Below are positions 36,701-48,800 of a stretch of 64,000 nt of DNA, piece after piece. The translations under genes and the position numbers were made by a program. The notes under the pieces were generated by a model. It was not told where the DNA came from, did not search any database, and was given only the letters and a program-made list of their open reading frames with translations. The first letter of the stretch is position 1, and every line of letters starts with the position of its first letter. The stretch lies in assembly GCA_963920665.1 (NCBI GenBank), contig OY987265.1, positions 36,337,001-36,401,000 of the forward strand, given 5' to 3'. Source of the stretch: Straminergon stramineum (taxonomy: Eukaryota > Streptophyta > Bryopsida > Hypnales > Calliergonaceae).

Positions 36701-36974
36701 TACCATCATGTTGGATGAAACCTCTTCAAGAGAAGAAGAAGACAAGAGGGAGATCACTCAGATTGAGAAATCTTAAGAAGAGGAGTACTAAACCGGATCA
36801 AAGGAGGATATGGAAGAGGAAGATTCACCTGCAAAAATCCGGAAGATCCAGACTCGGACAGCATTGAGGACGACTCCGGTGAAGGCAACTTTGAAAGCAA
36901 CTCTGAGGGCATCTATTCGTGTACCATCAAGTCAAGGTGGGAGCAGTCAGAAAAAGGCGCCAAAGGCGAAGTAA
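33707..36974 (+). pseudogene. Element-encoded coiled-coil protein, copy 1 (broken)
   Basis: Starts MVEGDICKPLVTA at 33707 and ends ...GGSSQKKAPKAK, stop at 36972-36974, with a 1.3-kb insertion (35304-36600). In between: an N-terminal region with FGAIEGRPIN, then GPYLFHLYHYAKLLNDAEM, a Glu/Lys-rich coiled coil (about 34,560-34,860) and a Pro-rich tail. I do not recognise the family with confidence; the first half recalls plant transposon-associated proteins. Many stops are present, mostly TAG. Several are CAG or TGG in the sister copy, for example 34200-34202 (TGG there) and 34689-34691 (CAG there). Confidence 0.7.
35304..36600 (+). mobile_element. Nested solo LTR, 1,297 bp
   Basis: The insertion interrupts the ORF of the surrounding element; the sister copy is contiguous here. 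It begins TGTCA and ends TGACA. The flanks are ATGAC (35299-35303) and GTGAC (36601-36605), a 5-bp duplication with one mismatch. It has no protein domain. It contains a G9 run near 36,010 and a GT microsatellite near 36,410. Confidence 0.8.
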
Positions 36975-38518
36975 TTAGGGTTTGAATTTTGAATCTGATC
37001 TGGGTTTCTAGGTATGGGCCCAAGTTCCAGATTTTTAGGATCTAACTTTCCGAGTTTCTCAAGAGGTCTGTGATTGGTCACCTGGATTTCTGGGTGGCTT
37101 TTTGAGTTTTTGAAAGAAGGCAAGTTTGTTGTCTTGGGATTCCATTCTAGTGCGTATAGTTGATATCTTGACATCTTTTCTTTAATCTGAGCTACCAAAT
37201 AGACATTTAGGAATTGATTTCTTGTATATCTAGTTTTCCTGTGTTTGTTTGGGAGAGCGTTGAAGTGTAAGAGAGAGAAGAGGAGGAAAGGAGGAATCCG
37301 GATCTGAGATGATTGCATCTGATTTGGGAGGGAACATTTGTGATGTAGTTTAGGCTTGTGAATATAGTCTTGTGCACGTTGCGTTTAAAACACTGGAACG
37401 GAAATCCGTCAAGGAATGGCGTGGGTGCGAGTCCGGAATACCAAGGAGGGTTCCATGTGGAGATAAGCAACTACCAGCGGAAAAATCCCCACCCTACTCT
37501 CCAGAAGGTCTACCAAACTCTAGGATCAGTCTAGTGAACAACTAACAATCCCCCATCGGTTCCGATTTCTGTTGATCTATCATTGTAGTGGAAAGGACTT
37601 TTTATAGCTCTGAGTGACCTACCTTCCAGATTGGCCATCCAAGAAGTTGTGAGAGTGTTTCTTGGTCTAATCTAGTGCAACATTTGGTCTAAATGTGTTT
37701 TGTGTAGTTTAGAGAGAGAAGAGAGTGTGGGGAAATGAGTGGTGAGTCCCTACCCCTCTACAAGATCAAAGGCGGACCCTCTGAGGGTAAAATAGAGGTA
37801 CCAAAAACCAGTGTGTGTGAGAAGTGACGGATCCGGAATCTAGAAAGGAATGGATTTGGGTTGAATTCCAGAAAGTTAGTAATCCAGAAAAGAGGTGAAG
37901 AGAGAGCTTAAGTTAGTAATACGGATAATCTTGGCTTGCAACAACAATCTAGAGTCCCTTGGGATGATATTTCAAGTCATTTTACGACGTTTTGGTGTTG
38001 TAATGGTACTTATGCTCCACTACGCGCACGACAGGTCTTGCTTTAGTATAGCAATATAAACTCCTTACTTAGACCTTCAATTTAACATGATGGTTGACCA
38101 AAATGTGAACATTCAAATATTGAGATTATGTCCGGTAATGGGAAAATAGAGACTTGTTATGAGAAATAACATCTCCAACACTCTTGCACCTTAGCTTGTC
38201 ATTTCTCATCATGAGACTTTACTTTCACATAATCTAATCTATATTATTTACCAAACCTTGTCATGTTACTTTCATTACTACATGCTTAGTCACCTTGGTG
38301 AATCATAACCCCATTCTTCATTCACTTTATGAGAAAGTAGTTAATATTTAAGCCTTGATGGTCATGATTTTGTTTAATTTCCAAGAGTTGAAGGATTAAC
38401 ACCAATATTTGACTCATCATTATGTTGCTCAACGGGCCGGGCTATCAAATACATATTGCTTATCTATTGTTTTAAAATAGCTCATATAATGTAATGGATT
38501 GAGTAGATTTATGACTAC

Positions 38519-38562
38519 TCTTACTCTAACTCTAACTCTATCTATCTATCTATCTATTCAAG
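38519..38562 (+). repeat. Compound microsatellite
   Basis: CTAACT units followed by about five CTAT units. Confidence 0.8.
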
Positions 38563-39024
38563 CTTCTTAAAAATTTGTAGTCCTATCAAACTTCATGACT
38601 CACTGGGTTCAATTAAAATTTGAAATTTATTGAAATTTGTCAAATGAAAGTTAAATTCTGAATTTTTTTTACAATTTTTTGATACTATGTTAAATTTGCA
38701 AGTGCTATTTATTCACTTCAAATTCAACATCAGAAGGTAAATATGGCTAATTTCAACCCTAAAGGAGTGTCTTATTTAGATTCTTGGTTAAAAATAAAGC
38801 CTTCTAATTAGAAAGTGACTAAAGTGAATCTTAAGTACACTTATAGTAAGCACTTTGAAAAATCATAGATTATTCATATAATATCTAAAAAATTAAAAAT
38901 TAAACTTTGAAAATCAAGAATGTTCTATTAAATGCCACCAAGAATCCAAGATTCAACAAAAATAGGATAGTTGGAACCATGCTTAGATACTTATTTGGGG
39001 ACTTTCCATATTCTGTATGAATTT

Positions 39025-39200
39025 GTGGGTGATTGCAAGAAAGATTGGTCTTTTTTTCCATCACATTGAAAGTGATGGAGTTGTCATCCAATATAACTTT
39101 TGAAGCCTAAACCCAATGAACTCAAAATTTTTATAGGCAATGATTGTCTACATTGTAATCATATGTTTCATTCTTCAAAAATAAAAAAAATCCTTTTACA
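39025..39200 (+). repeat. Member of the GGGTGATTGCAAGAAA repeat family
   Basis: Begins GTGGGTGATTGCAAGAAAGA and aligns with 27,700-27,912 (reverse) and the start of 44,104-44,840. Confidence 0.6.
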
Positions 39201-41105
39201 TTTAGAAACCAAATTTTCTAATTTTTCATATTTCTAATTTTCTAATTTTTAATAATAGGAAGTACCTAAAATTAATTATTTAGAAAGAAAATTTCTATAG
39301 TCTATTTCGAAAAGAGGTAGGCATGTTCCTACCAAGGGACATTTAAAAATAGATTATTTTATATTCTCCATATTTTAGCAAATTGGGCTCCCTTATTTCT
39401 CTAGCATGTTTACTTTTGAATATTGAAAAATATTATGAGCTCATTCTTTTGGTGAAATTTGATTACCATCAAGTGCTCACAAATTAATCATTTGAAATTT
39501 TTTCCTCATGATTTTTTTATTTATTACCAATTTATACCTCACTCTATATATGAATATATATCTACTTTTTGTACCAAACTATCTTTTTATTTACATAGCA
39601 TTGTTTTAGTACTAGTAAGTAGTCCATAGTGTTTGCATTAATATTTCTAAAAATAGATTTTTCTTCCCAACAGTTAAGATTGTTCTATAAAAATATAATC
39701 ATAATACTAGTCATCAAAATCCTTGTTTATGCCAAAACCCTCTAAAAACCTGAAAGGTCTTTCTTTCAACCACCCTTGCATTGAACTTAGTTGAATTTAA
39801 TAACACATTTGTTTCTTGTTGATAAGATATGTATGTCCTACTTAAGTTGTCCTTATCTATTGCCATTGCATCCTAAATCAACACACTTAGCATTTCAACT
39901 AAATCTTGAACAAGTGTTGATAGAGGATGTAATTATTGAAAAGGAAGGATATTGAATAATTATAGATACCTTGATTAGTTTTGATTGTTCCATGATTCCA
40001 CCTTTGCTTCAAGTGGTGCACATTTGTCTACAGGAGGAATTAGGGCTTTGGGTTGGAAACAAATTGCAAGTACCAAGAGTTGATTGTAACTAAACTTTAT
40101 TAGCCAATAGACAATAAACTATAGAGTTAATTGTAAAGTCATCCGTTGATTTTCCACCTTGAATTTTTACTTTGATGTCCCCAAATTTTGTACACATGAA
40201 AATTTAGTGAAATGTTCATTCTCTTTACTAGTAAAAAGATTTCCCCTGAGAAAACTCAAATGTTCAACCAAATCAACCATTGGACTTACACATCAAGAGA
40301 TAGAGATGTATGAACATGATTCAAATGATTGATGACTCATTTCATCTCATCTGTGTTTTTTCTCTCATCTTCAAGAAATGAGAGCCATTGATAATTCAAT
40401 GGAGCAAATTAGAACATTAAATACGCTTAGGCGAGTCACTTTAGGAAATCGCTGCAGAAATGCATTCCCCAACTCGTTGAAGAATCTTATACTCATCCAA
40501 GCAGGTGAGTTAGTAAGGTGGCTTCCCACAACTCACTTAACTTCACTTTGACTCCCCTAATGAGGGACGTAGCTTCCACATTCCTCAAACGGAAACTTTG
40601 CTGCAAAAGTTTCTCCTACTCGTCGCACAAGGAACCACAATAGTAAGCCCTTCAGTGTGGTCAGTAGGTTAAGAATTCGTCCGGCAGTCTTGAAAAACTT
40701 GCACTAGACTCGTCCCGGGAGGAATTCAAGCGGGTTGTTGGGACAGAGCAATTTCGGCCTTCTACTCAGTGCGGCGAAAAGTAAAGGTTGGGCGGTCCTG
40801 GAGGATCACCCTCGGCGATCGATTTTGAAGGCAAAAGAATCATAATTTATTGCATTATTCGGATGTCGGTCCACCATATACAGGTGAGACGTGTCCATGA
40901 ATCGTCACTATACTAGAGAACGACATAAACTGGAAAGAAACATATTACCAAGCAGCTGCACGTGTACATAGAACTATCCATGAATCAAATTCATTTCCCT
41001 TCAAGTACAAGTACTAATTTTCACCACTAGGGCACTACCAAGCTGCCATCAATGCGACATTTCAATTCCGCCGCATATTCCGAAGAATGCGTGCGCGTTT
41101 TCTTC

Positions 41106-42362
41106 TCAACCCCAGTAACGAGGAGTTCCGCTCTTCAAATCCTTCACAGTAGCGGCATTCACACCGAACGACCGCTCAATCACAGCAATGGTGATATTCG
41201 GCACGAAGATCTGGTTGGACACGAACAAGAATCCAGGGTTCTGAGAAGTCAGTGTGTTGAACGACATGGCGGTTTCGTTCCCCACGTTGAGCTGGAAGTG
41301 CATGCTGGCTTTCGGGAAGACGGTGAAGTCGCCGACTTCGAGAACGGAGGCGAACAGCTGGTTGTCGTCGCTGATGAAGCCTGCATAGATGGAGCCTTTC
41401 AAGACGAAGAGAGTCTCCGAGGCGCGAGGGTGGGTGTGGAGGGGGATGACGCCGCCAATGTCGAAGTCGAGACGGGCGTGGCTGAGGCCCAACGTGTTGA
41501 GGCCGGGCAATTCTTGCGCGGAGGCCAGGTCGGCGGTGGCTCCCGTCTGGGACACGGAGGTCGGCTCCGCTGCGGGGAAGCACAGCACAGAGTCAGGCAA
41601 TCCACGAATCCGAGCATGTACAGTAGTCCAGCGCATTCATGCACGGAGAGTCCACAACAGGAGAGGGATCCAGAAATTCCAGAGACCGAGCATGTTCCAT
41701 TGTGCATCCCAGGAATTTCACAACTTGAGTCAGATTGAATAGAGCTTGAAATTCCGAGGTTTTACTATGGCCTCGCTATTTGGAGTTCTCCAGCAAAAGT
41801 ATTACCCCGTGGAAATCGATCATAGAAAACGCTACACATGCAGGAATCTGTAAGCGATATCCCGAAACAAACTTTCAACACTACTCCTTAGACAGCATAA
41901 GATCGGAGGACCAGGCTCACAAGATCGAACATCTCACATTCCTTGTAAAACTTTACCACCAGCAGCGCGCGCAGTACAACCAACTCACAATTTTCAATTC
42001 AGAGGATTTACTCTACTCACTGTTCAACCAGAACCTTGCAACGTGTGAATTGATGTATCCATTTCCCGAGCTAGCTCCATGGGATCGATGGATGGCTAGA
42101 TTCCATTCCATTGTCCTCACCAAGACTGACAAGGACTGTGAACTTGAAGTGGAGCTAGCTTACAAGCTTTGCGGAGTCCGGTGTACGTGAAGTCCTTGGC
42201 GGTGACAGTGTCTCGGGCCTTGCACGGGAGCCCATTCACCAGCACCTTGGACGTCAGATCCGCCACGCAGTAGTCCTGCAGGGGGTCGGGATCCGCAGCA
42301 TTCGCAACCTGCAGTGCGCCCAGAAATGCGCAGGCGATCACAAGCCAGTACATGGTGGCCAT
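41106..42362 (-). CDS. Germin-like protein, copy 3
   Basis: Exon 1 is 42362-42164 and exon 2 is 41569-41106, with a 594-bp intron (GTAAGC...CCGCAG, phase 1). Predicted length 220 residues; an upstream in-frame ATG at 42374 would add four. The signal peptide is MATMYWLVIACAFLGALQ.... It is the most diverged of the three: GLPC in place of GFPC, SEPTSVSQTG at the exon junction, ASAQELPGLNTLGLSH, and IYAGF. Metal ligands in HTHPRASE and PKASMHFQLN are intact; the box-2 Gly is again Ala. An apoplastic Mn-binding cupin is expected. Enzymatic activity is unknown. Confidence 0.93.
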
Positions 42363-42524
42363 AGCTTGTAACACAGTTGCAACTGAAGCAAATCTACGAA
42401 TGCCAAACTGAGAAGCTGTGATCGATCGAAGAGCTAGCTTCAGTTCGTACTTCGTAGTAGTGCACAGTATACTAGCTCGATGTTGTGAATGACCAAGGTT
42501 TGGTTAATTGTGGCTGGATGATGA

Positions 42525-42534
42525 GCTATTTATT
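42525..42534 (-). promoter_or_regulatory. TATA box of GLP copy 3
   Basis: AATAAATAGC on the minus strand, about 163 bp upstream of the ATG, same context as the other copies. Confidence 0.6.
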
Positions 42535-43194
42535 CCCCATGGAAGCTAGGTTCTGTTTCTCATCAGCTAGCATTATACCGCGGCATCTCGAAGCTGCAGC
42601 AGGTTCCAGGACATGAAACTATGTGGACTGCATGCCCGGAAGTTTTACCGCATGGCGTCCCAGTCCTGGCTCCTTGCTTTACACTCCATTGTCGATTGAC
42701 TTCGTCGAAAATACCAGTTGCCTTTGTTTGATAATACCTTGACTTTGTGCCAGTTACCTTGACTTTCTGCGAGCTGATAAGGCTGAATCTGTCAACCCCC
42801 CATTTCATTTTGTCATTGAGGGTTGTGCTGAAGTGCTTTCAATTTACTTCAAACTGCTTGTGAAAAGTCGAAAACAGTTCATTCACACAGGGCGCTGCAG
42901 TGAATAGTGTTGGGTTTTTTGGAAGGAGGTTATTAAATCGTGCACCTACAAGATACTTCATGGTTTCTTCAAATCTTTAATGCTTTGGAAATTCACATAA
43001 AATCCGACAGAAAAGCCCAAAAAACTATACATTAAGAAAAGAATGATTTTGATTAGTGAACAAGTAAAAAATGGTTCCTACTTCATTGTACTTCTGCCTC
43101 TATCTATGCATATTAGCAGCAATAGAGATCCTTTTCGATCTTTTTAGTTTTCGATTCTTTTTAACTTGATTGCATGTCGAAATAGGCATCTGGA

Positions 43195-43275
43195 CAGGTA
43201 GCTTGGCGGTCTACATCGACTTGTCTGCTTGAGGCCTGCGATTGCAGGTTCGTGCAGTGGAGGTGCAAAGGAAGC
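43195..43275 (+). repeat. tRNA-like (SINE-like) sequence, unit 3
   Basis: GGTAGCTTGGCGGTCTACAT then GCAGGTTCGTGCAGTGG. The B-box-like GGTTCG is better preserved here than in units 1 and 2. Confidence 0.5.
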
Positions 43276-43560
43276 GAGTGCGGAAGGCACCGGATTTGCA
43301 TATTCAATTAGACTGAGAGGATTGAATTCATGCTTGGAAAGGGTGACCTAGGGAGGCGTGGAATGGTATAAAATAGTTGACGGTTGCGTCATTTTCATGT
43401 TCGTGGAAATTTCTGTGGTCGATCAGTCATGGAGGCCGGCACGCGCGTGCACACTGTCGAGTTTTTAGTAAATCTCAGAGACGATTTTCGGCAGTGCTGA
43501 GCTGCAGGCAGTGAGGGGAGTGTCGGTATTTTTTACTTAATCTAACTGGATTCCATTTGA

Positions 43561-44103
43561 GTAGTGATGACCAGCGGGGTTTTTTGCACAAGGCTTCGCA
43601 GCACTGACGGATGAAATTCTGGAGGAATGTCGTCTGACAGGTTTGACGTGTCAGAAAGTGCGAAATTCCCACCCCCCGCCCAAACCCTCTGAAGATGATA
43701 GGTTCTCACTTTTCAGTGGATGAAGAATGGCTTGTTATTTTCTATGAAGTATAAATCTCTACTTCCACGATGGTTACCGGAAATAGCCTCAATTCTTGAA
43801 TGGTTGGATCTTGGTCAAGTGTGCTCAATTAATGGTAAAAGTCTGAAAAAGGGTTTGTAACTTCGTATTGCTAAAACAACTCAATCTATATTGTGAGAAA
43901 TATCATGCCTCTCCTCATCCAATGAGATGATCTCATATGTATCCGAATGGGTTGAAAAAAAAGGACTCTCAGGTGGCTGAGCTTGACATTTCTCATAACA
44001 AGACTCCACTTTCACATGACGTAGTCCATCTTGTTTACCACACCTTGTCTTGTCACTTTCATTGCAACATGGTGAATCTTGCTATATAGGTGGTTTTAGT
44101 GCT
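43561..44103. other. Intergenic
   Basis: No gene or clear repeat recognised. Confidence 0.45.
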
Positions 44104-44840
44104 GTGGGTGATTGCAAGAAACACTTGACCTATTTTTTGTACTCTTGGCCTCAAATAAGTGTTTTTTGTTCATAACTTTTGCATCATATGTCAATATAAT
44201 ATGAAATTTGAAATGAAGATACATGTAGAGGTTGTAGACATTGACTAATTTTTTTATTTTTTAAATTTATTTTACTATTTTTAAACGGCACCCGATTGGA
44301 TGTCTAATTTAGCCATATTGGGGGAGGAGGGGGTAGTACTATTTTTGACCCAAAAATACAAATTTAAAGTCCAAAATTGATATTAAGGACTTCGCCTAAG
44401 TTGACACAAGACCATGATGAGATTTTCTGAAATAGTTAATTATCCACCTTCTACATGTGCTCAAAGTTCACTACCTTTGCGTAAGTGCTACAAATATAAT
44501 TTTTTTCCCTCAAAGATGAAAGTGGTTGAGAAGGAACATCTTCAAGTTAGGAAAGATGGGATCTTTATTTTTTATTTTGAAATATTTTCACTATTTTCTA
44601 AAAATCAAACATCAAAGTGTCAATTTTCTTGGCATTTTCCACTATGCTCTTTTGGTGCATAACTTTCAAAGATAAATTTTTCTAGATTTGAATTTTTAGA
44701 GACATCCTATTCTCAAATTTTTTTAAAAATTTATCCATATTTTATTATATTTTTCGAATTTTATTCCAAAATGTCATGTCCACTAGTACTAAAGCTGTTT
44801 TAAGCCCAAAATGGCAAGTGTTTCTTGCAATGACCCCTAT
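44104..44840. mobile_element. Non-autonomous element with inverted ends
   Basis: The left end GGGTGATTGCAAGAAACACT and the reverse complement of the right end, GGGGTCATTGCAAGAAACAC, form an inverted repeat of about 25 bp. The interior is AT-rich and non-coding. Immediately right, 44,843-44,862 starts another GGGTGATTGCAAGAAACAC in direct orientation across TATATA. Confidence 0.6.
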
Positions 44841-45049
44841 ATATGGGTGATTGCAAGAAACACCTTTTGATTTTGTAGTGTTTTTACTAGGGTTGTCACA
44901 TCAAACAAGTTAGGGTCACTAGATGTACCGGATGGACGAACAAACCTGACTAGACATCCGGGTGGTCCGTCCAATTGGTCCAACTTCGATTTCCTAGGTC
45001 CTGAAATTTTTCCAAGGATAACTTTTATTTACCTTAAGTAATTAACATG

Positions 45050-45360
45050 TCATTCCACGTTGGAACCAGGCGTGGATGCTAGGGCATAGACGGTAGTCCA
45101 GGTGGGAACAAAGTGGCGTGGGCATGGATGGTAGTTCAGGCGGGAACGAAGGGGCGTGAGCATGGACGTCATGTACCTAGGCGCGGACATCTTCATAGGG
45201 GTGGAGACATTGTTGACAAGGCATGGACACAAATGTGCTGGAACGTGAAATGCTTGGGTGTGGATTTATGGTCTAGGTTGGGGACTAAGATGCACTCTAG
45301 TAGAGGACATTTAGGTGTGGACGTATGGGTGTGGGTGGAAATGTATCTTGACTAGGCGTG
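45050..45360 (+). repeat. ACGT-type repeat array A1 (3' of the hAT transposase)
   Basis: Irregular repeats of the form GGCGTGGA(C/T)G followed by GT or TAG (for example CATGGACGTCATGTACCTAG, GGTGTGGACGTATGG). GC-rich against an AT-rich background. The same motif recurs at 49,670-49,960, 51,840-52,085, 53,490-53,580 and 61,978-62,245. Confidence 0.7.
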
Positions 45361-45840
45361 GACCCTGTGCCCATTGCTTACAAGGTGTAGTTGGAACCAT
45401 GTTTTTATTTTTTCCCAATGAAAGAGATGGAAAAAAAACTATTTCTTCGACATTTTAGTCTTCACTCTACATTTGAAAAGAAGATTTGGGAAAAAAATTT
45501 TAATTTTAATTATTAACAATTTTCAAAATAAAAGGTTCAATCAATTATCATTAAAAAGACAATATAGTTAGTATAGTTCCTAATTTTTGGAAGATGTTCC
45601 AAACAACATGATAATAATATTAATTGTTAAATTTCTAAAATTAATGCATGTAGGAGTCTTTATGATAACCCAAAATATTTATAGATTTCATGCATTGCAA
45701 ACCCAAATAACAATACGATGAATCTATACTTCCAGAACACACTAACTTCTTCATTGATTATCTAAGATATTCCTTTTTTTATGTAGATCTGCAATCTCTC
45801 TATCACTAGAATAATCTAAAAGATCTACTTTTGATGCTCC
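45361..45840. other. AT-rich spacer
   Basis: Between array A1 and the hAT stop codon. No gene seen. Confidence 0.45.
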
Positions 45841-48800
45841 TCACATACTCAAATGACTTGATCTACAGTGTAGTTGGTTAGGAGGACCTGCTGGATTAGC
45901 ATTTCGAATGACAACTTCATCAACCTTTGGTGCCTCATCGCAATTGTAGTCATCCTCATCATAGTAACCTTCATTGTCTCCATCTCCATCATATCTATTG
46001 CCACTATCTAAGCTCATATCGTCCTCGACTTCCAAGTTTTCATTTCGAAGCTCCATAACTCAGTCACCTAGGCCACGATTGCACCAAAACCTTTTGTATC
46101 ATTGTGCACGGGGATCCTTTGCATCAAAATTAATATTGGTGCCCATTGGAACTAGAGGAACAACAAATGTTGGAGTAGATGAGGTGGGGCCTGGAATGAT
46201 TACATCTACATACAATTCTATCACCACATTGGGGTCTTGTGCCCCAATTCCACGAAGAGGTGTTTGGGAGGCCTTGACGATGATGCTTCATTATTGTTCC
46301 TTCCTCCGCGACCTCCACGACCTTCGTGATCCGTACCGACCCATTTCATGGGAACGAGGGGATTGAGGGGGTCTACCACCAATAGCAACATTAGAAATGT
46401 TTGGAGTTGTGGCTTGAGTAGTCCCCACTAAGCCTAACCCTTGTTGGGTAGCTCTAGACATTGCATTTTGAATTGTAGTATGAGGGGGGGGGGTCATCGA
46501 ACGTTGCACCGATGTATTTTGGGCACGACAAACTATAGAAGGTGCAACATGAGAGTGCAGAGTGGTGACATCCTCTCTGAATGCAAAAACATCAACTTCT
46601 ACATGATCAGGGTCAAAACGCCACGCTACATTATCACTCAATTGATTTGCTATGATGGTGGGAGCAGTTGTAGTACTTCCAATATTTGTACCATGAAGTC
46701 TTGTGACCACTCTACTGCCGCCAAACGAACCACCCCTCCCCACGCGCCCTTTGTTCCAATGACCATTGTGGATAGACCCTCCTTGGGGCAAAATTACACA
46801 GTTCTCCACATTCCCTCCATTTCCATTATAGAAGTCATCTCCATTCCCGTTGTTATTTTGTGGAGGAAGGTTTTTGTTGTTGTAGTCATCATCCGGGGGC
46901 CTATCATGATTATCACAGTTTGCAGCATTCGGTTCATCTCCCTTTGAAGGAGAAGACAAAGGGTGGATTTCTGCAATGTCTTCATTCTCAGGAAGTAGAG
47001 GCGAAGGACTATGAAGACGATTAGGTCCTCGACGATCTTGAGGGACATCATCTTCAATATCTTCCCCATCTCTATAGTACTGCCTCGCTTCCTCAAGGTG
47101 ATCGACGCCCTCCTTCCAAAGATCGTAGTTTGCTTGGTAAGGTGGAGGTGCCCAATCTCCTCGAGGTGCACAATTTGCTTCCCTATCAGCGATCTTGTCT
47201 TCTTCTGCTCGCACCGTGTTGAATTCACGATCACATTCACGATTGTGTTCGCTTACTGGAACAAGGCCAAGGGCATCGGGATCGAAATCTTTCGAGAGGA
47301 TGTTTGCATCATACCAACAGACCAGATCGCCCCCTGGTCTTTTGCGAAGCACACAACTATTGGTATAGATATATACCAAAGACTCATCCTTTTCCGGTGC
47401 TAAGCAATTCCAGATTTTGTACAAAAGAATACATGCTCTAGTTCCTTTTACAAGACGATGCAGAATACGTGAGAGACAGAAGACGCACATCGATTTTGAA
47501 CAAGGCCCTGTTTGCAATCCTATGCCACCATTTGTGGGGAAGCATGTTTGCCTCTTGGATGTCAGGTGCTATGGTAGGGCTATACGGCCTGGAGCTCTCT
47601 TCATATTTCGTTAATTCTGCCATGACAACATTGTAACCCCCCCCCACTATGTCCTCCATTTTTTGGATGACCCGATACAATGCATGAAGAGCAATTTTGT
47701 CAACATTAAGGGCCGCATGACCCTTATTGTACTGGTTCAAAATGGCTGCAGTATAGTGCGTGTTGTTGAATACCATGTCCCATCTGTTAATGAAGGTTTT
47801 CTCAAGGATGCTCACTATGTCCGGTCATACACTGAAGGGTGGATCTCTCAATGAATAAACATGACCTCGCAAGTTGAGCATTACCAGCCATGCCCTATCC
47901 ATGGCTGGTTCTTTGCTATCAAACACATGCAAGGCCTTCAACACATCCTCCGTCATGTGAACATAGTTTGTGCATCTTTGCCAAAAACTAAGATTTTTGA
48001 TAGACACGACATTAGTTCCTCTTGAAGTAGCTTGGTCACCACCTTGTACATTCCGTAGCCCCACAAAGTAATTCTAAACATGTGGTTTGTCTTTCAGGTC
48101 CAACAAGACTCCTCGAAGAACAACCAATCGTTTCATTATGAGGAAATGACAAGCAAAACGTGTTTCCGCGTGTCCTATGAGTTGTAAGTTTGGACTCAAC
48201 TTGCAAAAAGTAGACATAGTCACATGATGGTTCTTGATGTATTTGCACAATCTTTTGGCCTTCTCAATTAAATCTTTGAATTCCTGCACTTAGGCCCAAT
48301 CTTCCAACAACAGATCCAGTGCATGTACCATGCACCCTTGCTTGAAGATATGTGGGTAGGTAGCAACAATATCATCCATTGCCCCAAGCATGTTTGATGC
48401 ATTGTCCGTACAAATTTGTGTCACATACTAAGAACCCACCTTCTCGATGGATGTTTTCATTTTATCTACTATATAGAATATGGTTTTATTTTTTCCAGTA
48501 GTGTCGATGGACCCCAAAAAAACATCACCTGTGGGGCATGACATCATCACGTTCAATAGGGGCCGATGAGTTACATCGTCCCAACCATCGCTGCATAGTG
48601 TTACCCCATAATTCTTCACTGCAAAAACCATTTTCACTTCTATCCCGTTCTGGATTTGCAACCTCCTGGGTTCAATGAATTGAGTCCTCAATTGATGGTA
48701 AGAAGGTGGAACTCAAACCTTACCAACGAGGTTGCCCTCATTGCCTCAAGGAAAGCAGGATTCTGTGCCACATTGAATGCTACATTTGCCTCATAGAAAA

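Larger units (their letters stand above)
33292..38033 (+). mobile_element. TG...CA element with internal ORF, copy 1
   Basis: The ends are TGTCGTGAGAT and GCGCACGACA, a 7-bp inverted terminus, flanked by a perfect 5-bp duplication GGTCT (33287-33291 and 38034-38038). TG...CA ends plus 5-bp TSDs are the integration signature of LTR retroelements, but no sequence from one end recurs at the other, so there is no LTR pair. A TATAAAA lies about 40 bp inside the left end, and a long decayed ORF follows. Removing the nested solo LTR leaves about 3.44 kb, matching the 3.5-kb copy at 58,457-61,972. It is probably a solo LTR of an element with very long, coding LTRs, or an unclassified element. Confidence 0.8.
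38039..40679. other. AT-rich intergenic
   Basis: No gene seen. It contains a microsatellite (38,519-38,562, AACTCT then CTAT units) and the repeat at 39,025-39,200. Confidence 0.5.
40680..43560 (-). repeat. GLP-bearing duplicated unit, copy 3
   Basis: Aligns with the other two units in the same orientation. It includes the GLP gene, TATA box and a variant tRNA-like block. GTCGGTATT near 43,520 marks the far end. Confidence 0.75.

Noticed and set aside
46441..47403. Plus-strand ORFs opposite the hAT transposase
   Set aside because: They mirror the hAT coding frame and show no domain.
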